From positions 1 through 37,379 of IMG/VR virus record IMGVR_UViG_3300042479_000314: a stretch of 37,379 bases of DNA; one strand, 5' to 3'. Of this stretch, positions 24,029 through 31,003 are shown one piece after another. The DNA is from a virus. Within the stretch, counting starts at the first letter, position 1. Every line of letters starts with the position of its first letter. The notes beneath the pieces were generated by a model. The model saw nothing but the letters and a program-made list of their open reading frames with translations, did not search any database and was not told where the DNA came from. Position numbers and translations under genes: made by a program.

Positions 24029-25447
24029 TCACTGGTCGTACGGGTTGCCCCGCCGCTTGTTGCTCGTCTTGTCGGCGTCCGCGTAGTCGTCCTCGTCCAG
24101 CCAGTCCTTGGGGTAGTCGATCGTCAGCCAGCCGGCGTCGCGCAGGTAGCGCAGGCCCTGGCTCATTGCGTCCACGAAGTCGTCGTGCGCCGTGCCCTCG
24201 GGAAAGCTGCAGATCTGGCTGATCATGCCCTCGGCCCAGTCACGCACGAACCCGCGCTTGTTGCTGCTCTCGGGCACCCAGACACGCCCGGCCTTAATGA
24301 TGTTCGACACGATCGACAGGCGCTGGATCTTGTCGGCCCGGCCCGGATTGTAGGCTTGCACGGGCACGCCGGCGCGCTGCAGGTCCTGGATCAAGCTGAT
24401 GCCGGCGCTCTTGTCCTCCACCAGCAGCAGGTCGACGCGCTTCTTGTTCTTGCCCTCACCGTACACCGTCTCGTACTCGTCGAGCACCTTGGGGCGCAGG
24501 TCCGGGTACTGCAAGTGCTCCTGCCAGCAGTCGACCACCAGCGCGCACATGCTGCCGTCCTCGGGCTTGAAGATCCCGATCGTGATGTGCGCCGTCGGGT
24601 CGTTGATCGTCTTCTCGCTCGTCGCGCAGTCCAGGCTCTGCAGCACGAACTCGAACTTGGGCAGGGGCTTGGCCGCCGGCCAGAGCTTGAACCAGTCCCG
24701 CTTGACGATGCCGCCCTCTTCCGGGTCGATGATCTCGGCGTGGATCTCCTGACGGCCCAGCTTCGTGCCCTCGTACTGCAGGATCTGCTTCTGGAACGAT
24801 GGCGCGAGGTTCTTGATGTTGGCGTAGGTCGACGCGCGCGTGACCGCCACGTCGTCGCCGTCTCGGTCGATCAGCGCCATCACCACGTCCTTGGGCTTGG
24901 GCGTGGTCGACGCGATCAGCTTGGTGTGGGTGCCCAGGCGGATGCCGAACTGGATCATGTCCCAGGACTCCTGCAGGTACTCCCAGGCCGCGAGCTCGTC
25001 GAGCCAGCCGCCGTGGAACTGCGGACCCCGGAACCGCTCGGGCTCCGATGCCGGTATGCCCTTGATCAGCGTGCCGTTGGTCAGCGTGAGCTCGTGCAGC
25101 GTGCTGTTGTACTTCGCCACCAGCACCGGCGGGATGACCGCCAGCAAGCCGCTGTCGCCCTCGTAGCAGGTGCTGCGCAGGTCGGAGCTGGTGGGCGCCG
25201 ACACCAGCCAGCGGGTGTTGGGTTGCTCCCAGGCCCACCAGCCCAGTGTCTCGGCGGCTGCCCGGGTCTTGCCGGCGCCGCGCCCCGCGCACATCAGCCA
25301 GATGCTCCACCAGTCCCCCGGCGGCTCGATCTGGTGCTTGTGCGCTTTCATGAGCCAGCGCGCGCGCCAGTCGAACGCCGCCCGCTGCGCCGCGGGGAGT
25401 TGCGAGTACTGCTTGAGGACCGCCGGGTCTTCGAGCAGCTCCAGCAT
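24029..25447 (-). CDS. terL: Large terminase subunit (packaging ATPase/nuclease)
   Basis: This 472-aa protein is the DNA-packaging motor. ATPase domain: Walker A GRGAGKT (55-61), Walker B with catalytic Glu in GGWLDELAAW (146-155), and coupling motif IASTTPKP (179-186). RNase H-like nuclease domain: SLDCAT (D273), LLVEDKSAG (E344/D345) and HDDFVDAM (421-428), the three acidic sites expected for metal binding. The start at 25447 is chosen because it forms a TAATG overlap with the holin stop; a longer frame to 25936 would overlie holin and endolysin. Size and motifs fit the Terminase_6/T4 gp17-like class. It acts with the small subunit at 26471-26956 and the portal, and is separated from the small subunit by the lysis genes. 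Confidence 0.95.
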   Translation of the reverse strand: MLELLEDPAVLKQYSQLPAAQRAAFDWRARWLMKAHKHQIEPPGDWWSIWLMCAGRGAGKTRAAAETLGWWAWEQPNTRWLVSAPTSSDLRSTCYEGDSGLLAVIPPVLVAKYNSTLHELTLTNGTLIKGIPASEPERFRGPQFHGGWLDELAAWEYLQESWDMIQFGIRLGTHTKLIASTTPKPKDVVMALIDRDGDDVAVTRASTYANIKNLAPSFQKQILQYEGTKLGRQEIHAEIIDPEEGGIVKRDWFKLWPAAKPLPKFEFVLQSLDCATSEKTINDPTAHITIGIFKPEDGSMCALVVDCWQEHLQYPDLRPKVLDEYETVYGEGKNKKRVDLLLVEDKSAGISLIQDLQRAGVPVQAYNPGRADKIQRLSIVSNIIKAGRVWVPESSNKRGFVRDWAEGMISQICSFPEGTAHDDFVDAMSQGLRYLRDAGWLTIDYPKDWLDEDDYADADKTSNKRRGNPYDQ

Positions 25448-25827
25448 TACGCGACGCCTTTGGTCTTCTCGAACGTGCGCAGGCCGCCCAGGCCGAGCAT
25501 GCCGAGCATGAGCTCCCAGAGATTTCCGTCGATGCCCGGCAGCGCCGGCCATGCGTGCCCGGTCACGATGCCGGCCCACTGCAGCAGGGGCCGCGCGACG
25601 TACTGGCCGGCCAGCGCCGCAGCGCAGACCCAGCCGATCGCCGGGCGCCAGCCGCTGGTGAACGCGCTGGGGCTGGCCGCCTCGGCTTTGTTGGTGTCGA
25701 GCTGGCCCTGGACGATCGCCACCGCCGCGGCGAGCTGCGCCGCCTCGGCTGCCGACTTGTCGGGCCAGATCTTGCCGATCGCCGCGGTGGCGAGCTCGAT
25801 GCCGGCGGTCAGCGGATCTACTGCCAC
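25447..25827 (-). CDS. Holin, 3-TM type
   Basis: This 126-aa protein has a helical N-terminal region (IELATAAIGKIW; AEAAQLAAAVAIVQGQLDTNKAEA) and then hydrophobic segments at about 62-88 (IGWVCAAALAGQYVARPLLQW) and 100-116 (NLWELMLGMLGLGG). The motif SGWRPAIGW(V)CA is characteristic of the 3-TM holin family first noted in gene transfer agents (Pfam GTA_holin_3TM). Holins form the timed inner-membrane lesion that releases endolysin. The GTG start at 25827 (GGAG upstream) lies inside the endolysin 3' end with a 10-base overlap, and the stop overlaps the terminase start. Confidence 0.85.
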   Translation of the reverse strand: MAVDPLTAGIELATAAIGKIWPDKSAAEAAQLAAAVAIVQGQLDTNKAEAASPSAFTSGWRPAIGWVCAAALAGQYVARPLLQWAGIVTGHAWPALPGIDGNLWELMLGMLGLGGLRTFEKTKGVA

Positions 25828-26237
25828 TTGTCGGTCTCCATCTGCGTCGCGAGCCGCATCGCCCTGGCGGGCGTCTGCTTCGCCCAGGTGCTGTTGAGCA
25901 TCTCCACCGCAGCATCGCCGTACTGGCCGTCCTCAACGCTGCCCAGGGTCCTGTGGAAGGCCAGCAGGCCCTTGGTGCCCATCTGGAAGGCCATGTTCAC
26001 CAAAACGGCTCTACGGGGCTCTGAGAGCCTCGCAGCCCACGGCAGCGCCAACAGTACCTCGCGGGTCTTGGCCTTGATGTCGTTGTCGAGCAGGTAGTCG
26101 ATCTCTTCGTTCGACAGGCCGCCGCCCTTGCGCGCGTCGATCAGGCGCCCGACGCCGATCGTCCAGTACCCGAGCGAATCCTGGTAGGCGCAGGACTCGG
26201 TGCCCTCGTCGCGCCGGAGTTGTTCGGTAAGTGTCAC
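25818..26237 (-). CDS. Endolysin, T4-type lysozyme (GH24)
   Basis: This 139-aa muramidase cleaves the MurNAc-GlcNAc bond of peptidoglycan. The catalytic triad is at the exact T4 lysozyme positions: E11 in RRDEG, D20 in YQDSLG and T26 in GYWTIGVG. Further family signatures are VLVNMAFQMG and FHRTL followed by MLNSTWAKQTPARAMRLA. The GTG start at 26237 overlaps the TGA of the preceding gene (GTGA), and the length matches T4-like endolysins without a signal or SAR segment, so export depends on the holin at 25447-25827. A longer frame upstream (to 26648) is excluded because it overlies the small-terminase end in another frame. Confidence 0.95.
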   Translation of the reverse strand: MTLTEQLRRDEGTESCAYQDSLGYWTIGVGRLIDARKGGGLSNEEIDYLLDNDIKAKTREVLLALPWAARLSEPRRAVLVNMAFQMGTKGLLAFHRTLGSVEDGQYGDAAVEMLNSTWAKQTPARAMRLATQMETDKWQ

Positions 26238-26467
26238 TTGTCGGCCTTTCCGTCGAGCCGGTCGAAGATCTTGCCGAGCATTTCCTTGATCTCTTTCAGG
26301 TCGGAGCGGTAGTCGTCGCGCGTCACGTAAGTCTTGGGCAGCTCCACCGACAACTTGGCAAGGTCGGCCTTGAGCTCTTTGACCGCCGACCATAGCTCGC
26401 GGGCAAACCACCCGGTGACGGCGGAGATAGTCCCCAGGCCGATGTCGATCAGGTGCTGGGGATCCAT
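26234..26467 (-). CDS. Lysis-associated coiled-coil membrane protein
   Basis: This 77-aa protein has an N-terminal moderately hydrophobic segment (LIDIGLGTISAVTGWFARELW, ~6-26) followed by a coiled coil (AVKELKADLAKLSVELPKTYVTRDDYRSDLKEIKEMLGKIFDRLDGK). This layout occurs in small proteins encoded just before phage endolysins and recalls XhlA or inner-membrane spanin subunits, though no outer-membrane partner lipoprotein is evident. The ribosome site is GAGGAATAATGG. It overlaps the endolysin start, so it is part of the lysis cassette. The exact function is uncertain. Confidence 0.75.
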   Translation of the reverse strand: MDPQHLIDIGLGTISAVTGWFARELWSAVKELKADLAKLSVELPKTYVTRDDYRSDLKEIKEMLGKIFDRLDGKADK

Positions 26468-26470
26468 CCA

Positions 26471-26956
26471 TTATTCCTCGGTTTGGCGCTTGAGCGCCAT
26501 GTTCTTCAGCAGCTCGCCGAATATGTCGAAGCTGACTGTGTGCTCGACCTTGGAGTCGTCCACCGTCACATTCTGACGCGAACCGTACTTCTTGGGGTCC
26601 CAGCAGGCGAGCAGGCGCAGGCGGACGTCCGTCTGATTCTTGCGCCACGAGATACTGCCCGGGTCGTACCGCTTATTGCCCAGGTCGTCGTGGACCTCCA
26701 GCGGTTGAGTATCGATCAGCCGCATGCAATCCTGCGCGATGATCTCGTATCCGGTGTCCCGTGCGCGCGCGTACGCCAAAGCGAAGTCTGGGTCTTCGCG
26801 CTGCCAATCGGAAATTGCAACTGCACTTGGGTGCCCCGGCAGAGCGCACCATTGCGCCAGCGGCTTGCTCGACGCAATCCAGGCCGCAACGTCGAGCTTG
26901 AGCTCGGCCTTGTTCGGAAAATTGCTTATGCCCTTGGGGCGTCCTTTTGTAGCCAT
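26471..26956 (-). CDS. terS: Small terminase subunit
   Basis: This 161-aa protein recognises phage DNA for packaging. It opens MATKGRPKGISNFPNKAELK and has a helix-turn-helix-like N-terminal half (WIASSKPLAQWCALPGHPSAVAISDWQREDPDFALAYARARDTG), typical of small terminases of the Sf6-like group that recruit DNA. The middle (DCMRLIDTQPLEVHDD...ISWRKNQTDVRLRLLACWDPKKYGSRQNV) is the conserved 'RLKARQWLLARRDPKKYG'-type oligomerisation segment. The start at 26956 is chosen because homologous proteins begin there and an upstream extension overlies the neighbouring gene in another frame. There is no strong ribosome site, so it is probably coupled to the gene ending at 26967. Confidence 0.88.
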   Translation of the reverse strand: MATKGRPKGISNFPNKAELKLDVAAWIASSKPLAQWCALPGHPSAVAISDWQREDPDFALAYARARDTGYEIIAQDCMRLIDTQPLEVHDDLGNKRYDPGSISWRKNQTDVRLRLLACWDPKKYGSRQNVTVDDSKVEHTVSFDIFGELLKNMALKRQTEE

Positions 26957-26966
26957 GCGCGCGAGT

Positions 26967-27209
26967 TTACATCGCGTCAAGCACCCCTTGCAAACGTTGC
27001 CGGAGCTGGCCTTCAATCCAGAGCTTGCCGGTGTAGTCCGCCGGCAGTTCATGGGGCTCGTAGCCCTCGGGCAATGGCCCCTTGAGCTGCCCTGTCATGT
27101 CCGAGATCTGCAGCAGCACGAGCGTGAGCTGCGTCGTGCGGGCGTCCAGGCGGGCGCGTAGCGCCTCAACCTGGGCCTCCAGCTTGGCGATGCGTTTGGC
27201 GTCAGTCAT
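26967..27209 (-). CDS. Small coiled-coil protein, unknown
   Basis: This 80-aa protein begins with a leucine-rich coiled coil (RIAKLEAQVEALRARLDARTTQLTLVLLQISD) and ends with ADYTGKLWIEGQLRQRLQGVLDAM. It is co-translated with the preceding 82-aa gene (ATGA overlap at 27209-27206) and ends 10 bases before the small-terminase start. No known domain is recognised. It may be a small structural or regulatory factor. Confidence 0.7.
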   Translation of the reverse strand: MTDAKRIAKLEAQVEALRARLDARTTQLTLVLLQISDMTGQLKGPLPEGYEPHELPADYTGKLWIEGQLRQRLQGVLDAM

Positions 27210-27454
27210 CTCGGAATTATGTCGATGACCAGGGTCCTGCGCAGTCGCGCGTAGCGGATGCTGACGCGCTGCGGCTGCTCGGGCATGGCCTTGCTGGCCC
27301 AGGCCGACGCCTCGACGAGCTGCGCGCGATTAACCGGCTTGCCGGTCCAGATGCTGTAGCTTGCGACGATGAAGTCCTTGTCGGCCTCCCAGTCGGCCCG
27401 GACCGCCGCCTTGTTCGCGTAGTCACGCCCGTAGGCGGGCGAGAGGACCATCAT
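27206..27454 (-). CDS. Hypothetical protein (82 aa)
   Basis: This small soluble protein reads MMVLSPAYGRDYANKAAVRADWEADKDF at the start and ends RVSIRYARLRRTLVIDI. It has an alpha/beta look with basic patches. The start at 27454 overlaps the stop of the 55-aa gene (ATGA); an internal ATG at 27451 is a near-equivalent alternative. It lies in the leftward accessory operon before small terminase. No function recognised. Confidence 0.72.
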   Translation of the reverse strand: MMVLSPAYGRDYANKAAVRADWEADKDFIVASYSIWTGKPVNRAQLVEASAWASKAMPEQPQRVSIRYARLRRTLVIDIIPR

Positions 27455-27618
27455 TGCGCTGCCCCCTCGACTGCGTCCCAGTACGCCTGCTCGCCGGGCG
27501 TCATGCCGGCCTCGAAGTACTCCTCGTCGGCCAGATCGGCCTCGTAGCGGGCCTGGGCGGCGGCCACGCGGGCCTGGATGTCCTGGCTGACCAGGGCGTT
27601 GAACTCGTTTTGGGTCAT
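27451..27618 (-). CDS. Small acidic protein (55 aa)
   Basis: The ATG at 27618 has an ideal ribosome site (AAGGAGAGCAGC) and forms an ATGA overlap with the stop of the preceding 88-aa gene. The product (MTQNEFNALVSQDIQARV at its start, ending AYWDAVEGAAQ) is helical and acidic. Its codons end mainly in G or C. Small size is the only reason it could be missed. Function unknown. Confidence 0.72.
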   Translation of the reverse strand: MTQNEFNALVSQDIQARVAAAQARYEADLADEEYFEAGMTPGEQAYWDAVEGAAQ

Positions 27619-27881
27619 GCTGCTCTCCTTGCTGCGATCAATGCGTCGTCGGCCACCATCCAGGCGTCCGGGCTCTCCGGAATCCAGAGGTCAGCGTCGC
27701 GGCGAGCATTCAGCTCGGCCTGCTTGCTGGCCGCGCACTTCTCGCACTGCTGGTCCTCCGGGGTCAATTTGAAGCCGGCCCAGCCGCACGAGACCGGCGC
27801 GCGCAGGATGTTGCGCCCGCAGGCGGTCTTGGCAGCCATTCCGCTGCCGGCTTTGTTGAGGTGCATTTGACGGTAAGCCAT
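27615..27881 (-). CDS. Small putative zinc-binding protein
   Basis: This 88-aa protein has four cysteines (C21, C32, C46, C49), the last pair as QQCEKCAASK, suggesting a small zinc site. The rest is soluble and mixed helical. It has a very strong ribosome site (AAAGGAGATCGAC) and is the first gene after a promoter-like repeat at 27893-27930. It is followed by the coupled 55-aa gene. Its cellular target is unknown. Confidence 0.7.
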   Translation of the reverse strand: MAYRQMHLNKAGSGMAAKTACGRNILRAPVSCGWAGFKLTPEDQQCEKCAASKQAELNARRDADLWIPESPDAWMVADDALIAARRAA

Positions 27882-27892
27882 GTCGATCTCCT

Positions 27893-27930
27893 TTGCTGAA
27901 GTAGAGATTGTAACCCGGAGTTTGAGGCTC
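27893..27930 (-). promoter_or_regulatory. Leftward promoter-like repeat, copy 1
   Basis: Read leftward, a -10-like TACAAT (27912-27907) is followed by CTCTAC and TTCAGCAA, then the ribosome site of the 88-aa gene. Upstream is CTCAAACTCCGGGTT. The block from the -10 through CAGCAA is shared with three other leader regions in this operon (28688, 29304, 31677). No strong -35 is visible. Confidence 0.6.
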
Positions 27931-27942
27931 CAGGTAAATTTT

Positions 27943-28671
27943 TTACGTTGTTTGCGTGACCTTGGGGCGCATGATCATGGTCTGCGCCACGCCGTTGTAG
28001 ACCGCGTGGTCCTTGATGGTGGCCTTGACCTCGCCGGTCTCGTTCAGGCCCAGGAACTGGGCGTTGCCCTTGTAGATGACCACGTTGCCGGCTGCGTCGC
28101 GGCAGATGCTCATCCAGCTCGTGCCAAACTGGGACTCCAGGCGGACTTCGCGCTCGCAGGTCAGGGTCAGGGTGACCTTGTCGCCGATCGCGCCGACGTG
28201 CGCGCTGGGGGCCTTGGCACGCTTGGCGACCTCGGCATCGACCAGGGCGATCTGGCGCTCTGTGGGGGCCTTGGCGCGGGCCAGGAAGGACTCGCGGAAG
28301 CCGCCCCAGAAGTCGCCGTCCAGGCCCTGGAGCTTGGCAACGAACTCGGCGTTGTCAGCCACGAAGGCTGCGCGCTGGGCGACCAGCTCGGCCTCGCGGG
28401 CAGCGTGGATGGCGTTGGCCTTGGCGGTCGATGCCTCCGCGCGCTTGACTGCGGTGGCGTCGAGCTTGGCGTTCTGCTCGACCGTGTAGAGCTTGTCGAT
28501 CTTGACCTTGCCAACCCCGGAGCCGCCGCACAGGAAGCAGACGTAGCCGGAGTGGTTCCACTCGCGGCGGCCACCAGCGCCACCGCAACGGGTGCACTTC
28601 GACGTGTAGCTGTAGCCGCCAACACAGTTGGCGGTGCGGGCGGTGCCGGTGCGGGTGAAGAGTTGGGTCAT
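27943..28671 (-). CDS. DnaJ-type zinc-finger plus C-terminal beta-domain protein
   Basis: This 242-aa protein has two CxxCxGxG-type units at its N-terminus, C26-x2-C29-GGAGG and C45-x2-C48-GGSG, as in the DnaJ cysteine-rich region, but no J domain. A helical coiled stretch (~65-150) follows. A C-terminal beta-rich domain comes next, with GDKVTLTLTCEREVRLESQFGTSWMSICRD and AGNVVIYKGNAQFLG, possibly OB-like. Similar proteins occur in phages and are unassigned. Role may be RNA/DNA or protein binding in early infection. The ribosome site is GGAGATCGAC, under its own promoter-like repeat at 28688-28723. Confidence 0.72.
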   Translation of the reverse strand: MTQLFTRTGTARTANCVGGYSYTSKCTRCGGAGGRREWNHSGYVCFLCGGSGVGKVKIDKLYTVEQNAKLDATAVKRAEASTAKANAIHAAREAELVAQRAAFVADNAEFVAKLQGLDGDFWGGFRESFLARAKAPTERQIALVDAEVAKRAKAPSAHVGAIGDKVTLTLTCEREVRLESQFGTSWMSICRDAAGNVVIYKGNAQFLGLNETGEVKATIKDHAVYNGVAQTMIMRPKVTQTT

Positions 28672-28687
28672 GTCGATCTCCGTTGCG

Positions 28688-28723
28688 TTGCTGATGTAGA
28701 GATTCTAACTTCAAGTTTGAGCC
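28688..28723 (-). promoter_or_regulatory. Leftward promoter-like repeat, copy 2
   Basis: Leftward sequence CTCAAACTTGAAGT, then TAGAAT (-10-like, 28707-28702), then CTCTACATCAGCAA, leading to the ATG at 28671. AACTT-G-AAGTT forms a small palindrome just upstream of the -10. It matches copy 3 (29304-29339) almost base for base, apart from the G/C at the palindrome centre. Confidence 0.62.
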
Positions 28724-28737
28724 CCGTGGGGCTTTTT
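28720..28737 (+). terminator. Rightward-oriented hairpin with T-run
   Basis: AGCCCC-GT-GGGGCT followed by TTTTT forms a short intrinsic-terminator-like structure in the plus direction, where no gene is being read. It could block antisense transcription entering the leftward operon. In the minus direction there is no U-run. Confidence 0.4.
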
Positions 28738-28749
28738 CTTCAATTATTT

Positions 28750-29019
28750 TTACGCCCCGGTCAGGTTGTCGGCCTCGACCGCGTGGTCGAACAGCCACAC
28801 GTCAGCGACGCCTTCGAGCGTCTCGGCAAGGTCGACAAGCGTTTCCGCGTGCTTGCGGTGGGCGCTGATGTAGCGCAGCGTGTCTACCGCCTCCTTGAGC
28901 AGGTAGCGCATGCGGTCGAGCTCGGCTTCCTGGTCCGCCAGGGCGGCGTGCAGGCCCGTTGCCAGGGTGTTGCCTGCCACGTAGGCGGCGAGCTCGTTCT
29001 CGGTGTGGGTGCGTTCCAT
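28750..29019 (-). CDS. Hypothetical acidic helical protein (89 aa)
   Basis: This protein begins MERTHTENELAAYVAGNTLAT and is acidic, Ala/Leu/Glu-rich and helical, ending ADVWLFDHAVEADNLTGA. The start at 29019 is chosen because CTGGAG lies 5 bases upstream; the longer reading to 29115 overlies the previous gene. It follows that gene after 2 bases. No function recognised. Confidence 0.7.
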   Translation of the reverse strand: MERTHTENELAAYVAGNTLATGLHAALADQEAELDRMRYLLKEAVDTLRYISAHRKHAETLVDLAETLEGVADVWLFDHAVEADNLTGA

Positions 29020-29021
29020 GT

Positions 29022-29291
29022 TCACTCCAGAAAGTAGTCGTACAAAACGGTGTAGAGCTCGTCCTCGAACTCCTCGGTGTCGGGCAGGGTGACGCCGGCG
29101 ATGACTTGCAGGCACTCAACGACCACGACTTTTGTCAGCGGGATCACCGCCTTGGAGATGGTCGCGGCGATCTCATCGCGGCGTACGACCGTCAATTCCT
29201 CGTTTACGAGCTCGTCCCGGAATTCCCAGGCTTCCGCCAAAAAGTCGTCCAGGGCCTTGCGGGTTGCGGGTTCGACGTCTTCTCTGTACAT
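29022..29291 (-). CDS. Hypothetical acidic protein (89 aa)
   Basis: This protein begins MYREDVEPATRKALDDFLAEAWEFRDELVNEE and ends with an acidic tail (TEEFEDELYTVLYDYFLE). It has a net strong negative charge, sometimes a trait of nucleic-acid-mimic inhibitors, but no specific motif is visible. It is the first gene after promoter-like repeat copy 3, with a GGAGAGCAGC ribosome site. Confidence 0.7.
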   Translation of the reverse strand: MYREDVEPATRKALDDFLAEAWEFRDELVNEELTVVRRDEIAATISKAVIPLTKVVVVECLQVIAGVTLPDTEEFEDELYTVLYDYFLE

Positions 29292-29303
29292 GCTGCTCTC
29301 CGG

Positions 29304-29339
29304 TTGCTGAAGTAGAGATTCTAACTTGAAGTTTGAGCC
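29304..29339 (-). promoter_or_regulatory. Leftward promoter-like repeat, copy 3
   Basis: Leftward TTGCAC (a possible -35, 18-base spacer), CTCAAACTTCAAGT, TAGAAT (-10-like, 29323-29318), then CTCTACTTCAGCAA before the ATG at 29291. The -10 overlaps the stop codon of the 149-aa gene, showing that a promoter was placed inside the operon. Confidence 0.62.
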
Positions 29340-29770
29340 CTGTGCAACTTCTTTTTGCGTTGGATTTCGATCGGTGGCAGGTCCATGAACTCACCGAGCT
29401 GCCAGACGCTGTTGGGCGCGCGTACCGTGAACAACGGGGCCTTGCGCCTGGGCGCCAGCTCTGCCGCGTCGAGCCGGGCCTGCTCGCGTGCCACCTTGGC
29501 CTCGCGCGCCTTCTTGCCCCGCAGCCGGTTGCGGGTCCAGTACGCCGTGTTGAGCTCGGCGACGATCGCCGGGGTGCCCCACCGCGCCGCCACGCCGCTG
29601 CCCGAGATGTCTATCAGGCCCGCCTTGCGCGCCAGATGCAGAATCTTGCCGCAGTGGTCGTGCCGGATCGCCATCCGCGTTGCCAGGGTCTCGCACTTGA
29701 CCCCCTGGGGGTAGTCCCCCGCCAGTGACCCGGCGAGGTCCACCAGCAGCCGCGTCTCAAGTCGCAGCAC
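29321..29770 (-). CDS. Winged-helix-like DNA-binding protein
   Basis: This 149-aa protein's N-terminal ~65 residues (RLLVDLAGSLAGDYPQGVKCETLATRMAIRHDHCGKILHLARKAGLIDIS) resemble a winged-helix turn, including a VKCETLATR-type helix and a hydrophobic wing. The middle is very basic (YWTRNRLRGKKAREAKVAREQA). The C-terminal part is polar and basic (IEIQRKKKLHRAQ). A DNA-binding regulator or replication accessory is likely. The start is GTG at 29770, overlapping the 66-aa gene by 14 bases. Confidence 0.68.
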   Translation of the reverse strand: MLRLETRLLVDLAGSLAGDYPQGVKCETLATRMAIRHDHCGKILHLARKAGLIDISGSGVAARWGTPAIVAELNTAYWTRNRLRGKKAREAKVAREQARLDAAELAPRRKAPLFTVRAPNSVWQLGEFMDLPPIEIQRKKKLHRAQTSS

Positions 29771-29957
29771 GTTCGAGCTCCTTGATGCGCCGCAGCGCGC
29801 ACTCGTAGTGCCGGGGGCCGTAGCTCCAGCAGTCGGGGTTGTGGGTGCCGATCCACCCGTCCCTGTCCTCCTGGTACTGAAGTCGTTTCCGGAGGCGTTC
29901 GTTCTCGGTGAGCGCGTCCCCCAACATGAGGTCGAGCTCGCGTTCGGTTTCAGTCAT
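29757..29957 (-). CDS. Small helical protein with Cys/His cluster (66 aa)
   Basis: This protein begins MTETERELDLMLGDALTENERLRKRLQYQE, a coiled coil, then has GTHNPDCWSYGPRHYECALRRIKELE. The order H...C...H...C could bind a metal, but this is speculative. ATGA overlap with the preceding stop. Function unknown. Confidence 0.65.
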   Translation of the reverse strand: MTETERELDLMLGDALTENERLRKRLQYQEDRDGWIGTHNPDCWSYGPRHYECALRRIKELERAAT

Positions 29958-30235
29958 GGCTTAAGAATCTCCTTTGCCGGCGGTAACCCGCTTTGCAGTG
30001 GGTACCCGTCGATGTGTGGCTCCCCGGTGCGACGCTCCAGTTCGGCATCCGTTGGCCGCAAACCCAGCCACGGCCTGTGCTGATTCGGCAAGAGCGGGCT
30101 GCGCGAATCCAGACGCCAGCCCTTCCGCCACCAAAGTCGATTCTCGGTAAACCGGTCGCCCGCAAACCACCGGGTGTCGTACCACCCGTTGATGGTTGGC
30201 TTCTCGTCGGGGTCAAACCACTGTGTCAGTTCCAC
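29954..30235 (-). CDS. Hypothetical protein (93 aa)
   Basis: This Trp-rich protein has WYDTRWFAGDRF and LWWRKGWRLDS near the centre and ends with a basic C-terminus (PPAKEILKP). The many aromatic and Arg residues suggest a compact nucleic-acid or protein-binding fold, unassigned. It uses a GTG start at 30235 with AAGGAC upstream and overlaps the next gene's start by 4 bases. Confidence 0.68.
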   Translation of the reverse strand: MELTQWFDPDEKPTINGWYDTRWFAGDRFTENRLWWRKGWRLDSRSPLLPNQHRPWLGLRPTDAELERRTGEPHIDGYPLQSGLPPAKEILKP

Positions 30236-30236
30236 G

Positions 30237-30455
30237 TCAGTGTCCTTTTGTTGTTCGGTCCACAGAATTTGCCATCATCGCGTCAATCAATTGCCGGAAC
30301 GTGGGTTCCTCGGCGAACTCCACGTCCTTGAGGTCCCGAGTGTCGACCGCCATACCTACGTGATCGCCGTATTGAATCGCCACCACGCGCTGGCTCAAGT
30401 AACGGAACCGGGCGGCGTCGCGCGCCGGGGTCGAGTCGTCTTCTATTTCAGTCAT
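30237..30455 (-). CDS. Hypothetical protein (72 aa)
   Basis: This small protein begins MTEIEDDSTPARDAARFRYLSQ, has VAIQYGDHVGMAVDTRDL in the middle and ends FRQLIDAMMANSVDRTTKGH. Its 5' end overlaps the preceding gene by 8 bases. No good ribosome site, so coupling is likely. No function recognised. Confidence 0.65.
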   Translation of the reverse strand: MTEIEDDSTPARDAARFRYLSQRVVAIQYGDHVGMAVDTRDLKDVEFAEEPTFRQLIDAMMANSVDRTTKGH

Positions 30456-30714
30456 CGCTGCGCCCCATGACTCGCTGCTCCATCACGCGGTTCGAGTGCT
30501 TGAGTTGCTTGTTCTCTTCCTTCAGCCGGGCAATCTCGGTGGCGGCGTGCCGCAGCCGGCTCTCGGCCTGCTCGATCCAGTCCGACACGTCGACGGGCAT
30601 TCGGTAAGTGGCCGTGGAGGCCACAGGAGCCTCCGCAGGCTCCGGCTGGGGCTTGGGTACCACCCGGGCCAGCTTTCGCGCTGCTGGGGCTGTTTTAAGC
30701 GTTTGGGTTGCCAT
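30448..30714 (-). CDS. Small coiled-coil protein with Pro/Ala-rich N-terminus
   Basis: This 88-aa protein begins MATQTLKTAPAARKLARVVPKPQPEPAEAP, a flexible region, then has a coiled coil (DWIEQAESRLRHAATEIARLKEENKQLKHS). The ribosome site AAGGACACACC lies before the ATG at 30714, while the longer frame to 30813 would overlie the 102-aa gene. A small adaptor or DNA-binding dimer is possible. Confidence 0.65.
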   Translation of the reverse strand: MATQTLKTAPAARKLARVVPKPQPEPAEAPVASTATYRMPVDVSDWIEQAESRLRHAATEIARLKEENKQLKHSNRVMEQRVMGRSDD

Positions 30715-31003
30715 TGGTGTGTCCTTGGTTGATGAAATTCTCGACTTGCTCGTACAGCTCCTGCCTGCCGGTGTACAACGTCCCGGCGTCCCGGGTACGG
30801 GCAAACCGGCCATCCCGCCAGCCGAGCCAGTAGTTGGCCTTGCGCGGCGCCTTGCCGTCGACGACCAGCTTGCCGCTGATCCAGCCGCCGGACTGGTCCT
30901 TGACCCGAAAGAACAGGCGCCAGTCCAGGTCCTCGTGGTGAAACGAGTGCAAGTGCATCCACTCGTCGGTGACCGGGGCGTTGCCCCTGAATTTCTGCGT
31001 CAT
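30695..31003 (-). CDS. Hypothetical protein (102 aa)
   Basis: This protein has many Trp and His residues near the N-terminus (EWMHLHSFHHEDLDWRLFFRV) and a polar C-terminus (RQELYEQVENFINQGHT). The fold is unassigned. ATGA overlap with the preceding 49-aa gene. It is part of the leftward accessory block. Confidence 0.68.
   Translation of the reverse strand: MTQKFRGNAPVTDEWMHLHSFHHEDLDWRLFFRVKDQSGGWISGKLVVDGKAPRKANYWLGWRDGRFARTRDAGTLYTGRQELYEQVENFINQGHTNGNPNA

Noticed and set aside
24017-25897. Long plus-strand open frame (626 codons) opposite large terminase
   Set aside because: It is the mirror of GC-rich codons of the terminase, holin and endolysin; the minus-strand proteins have clear motifs while this one has none.
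25818-26648. Extended 276-codon frame as endolysin
   Set aside because: The T4-lysozyme triad falls at residues 11/20/26 only when the GTG at 26237 is used; the extension overlies two genes in other frames.
27943-28671. DnaJ co-chaperone
   Set aside because: Only the cysteine-rich units are present; the J domain with HPD is absent.
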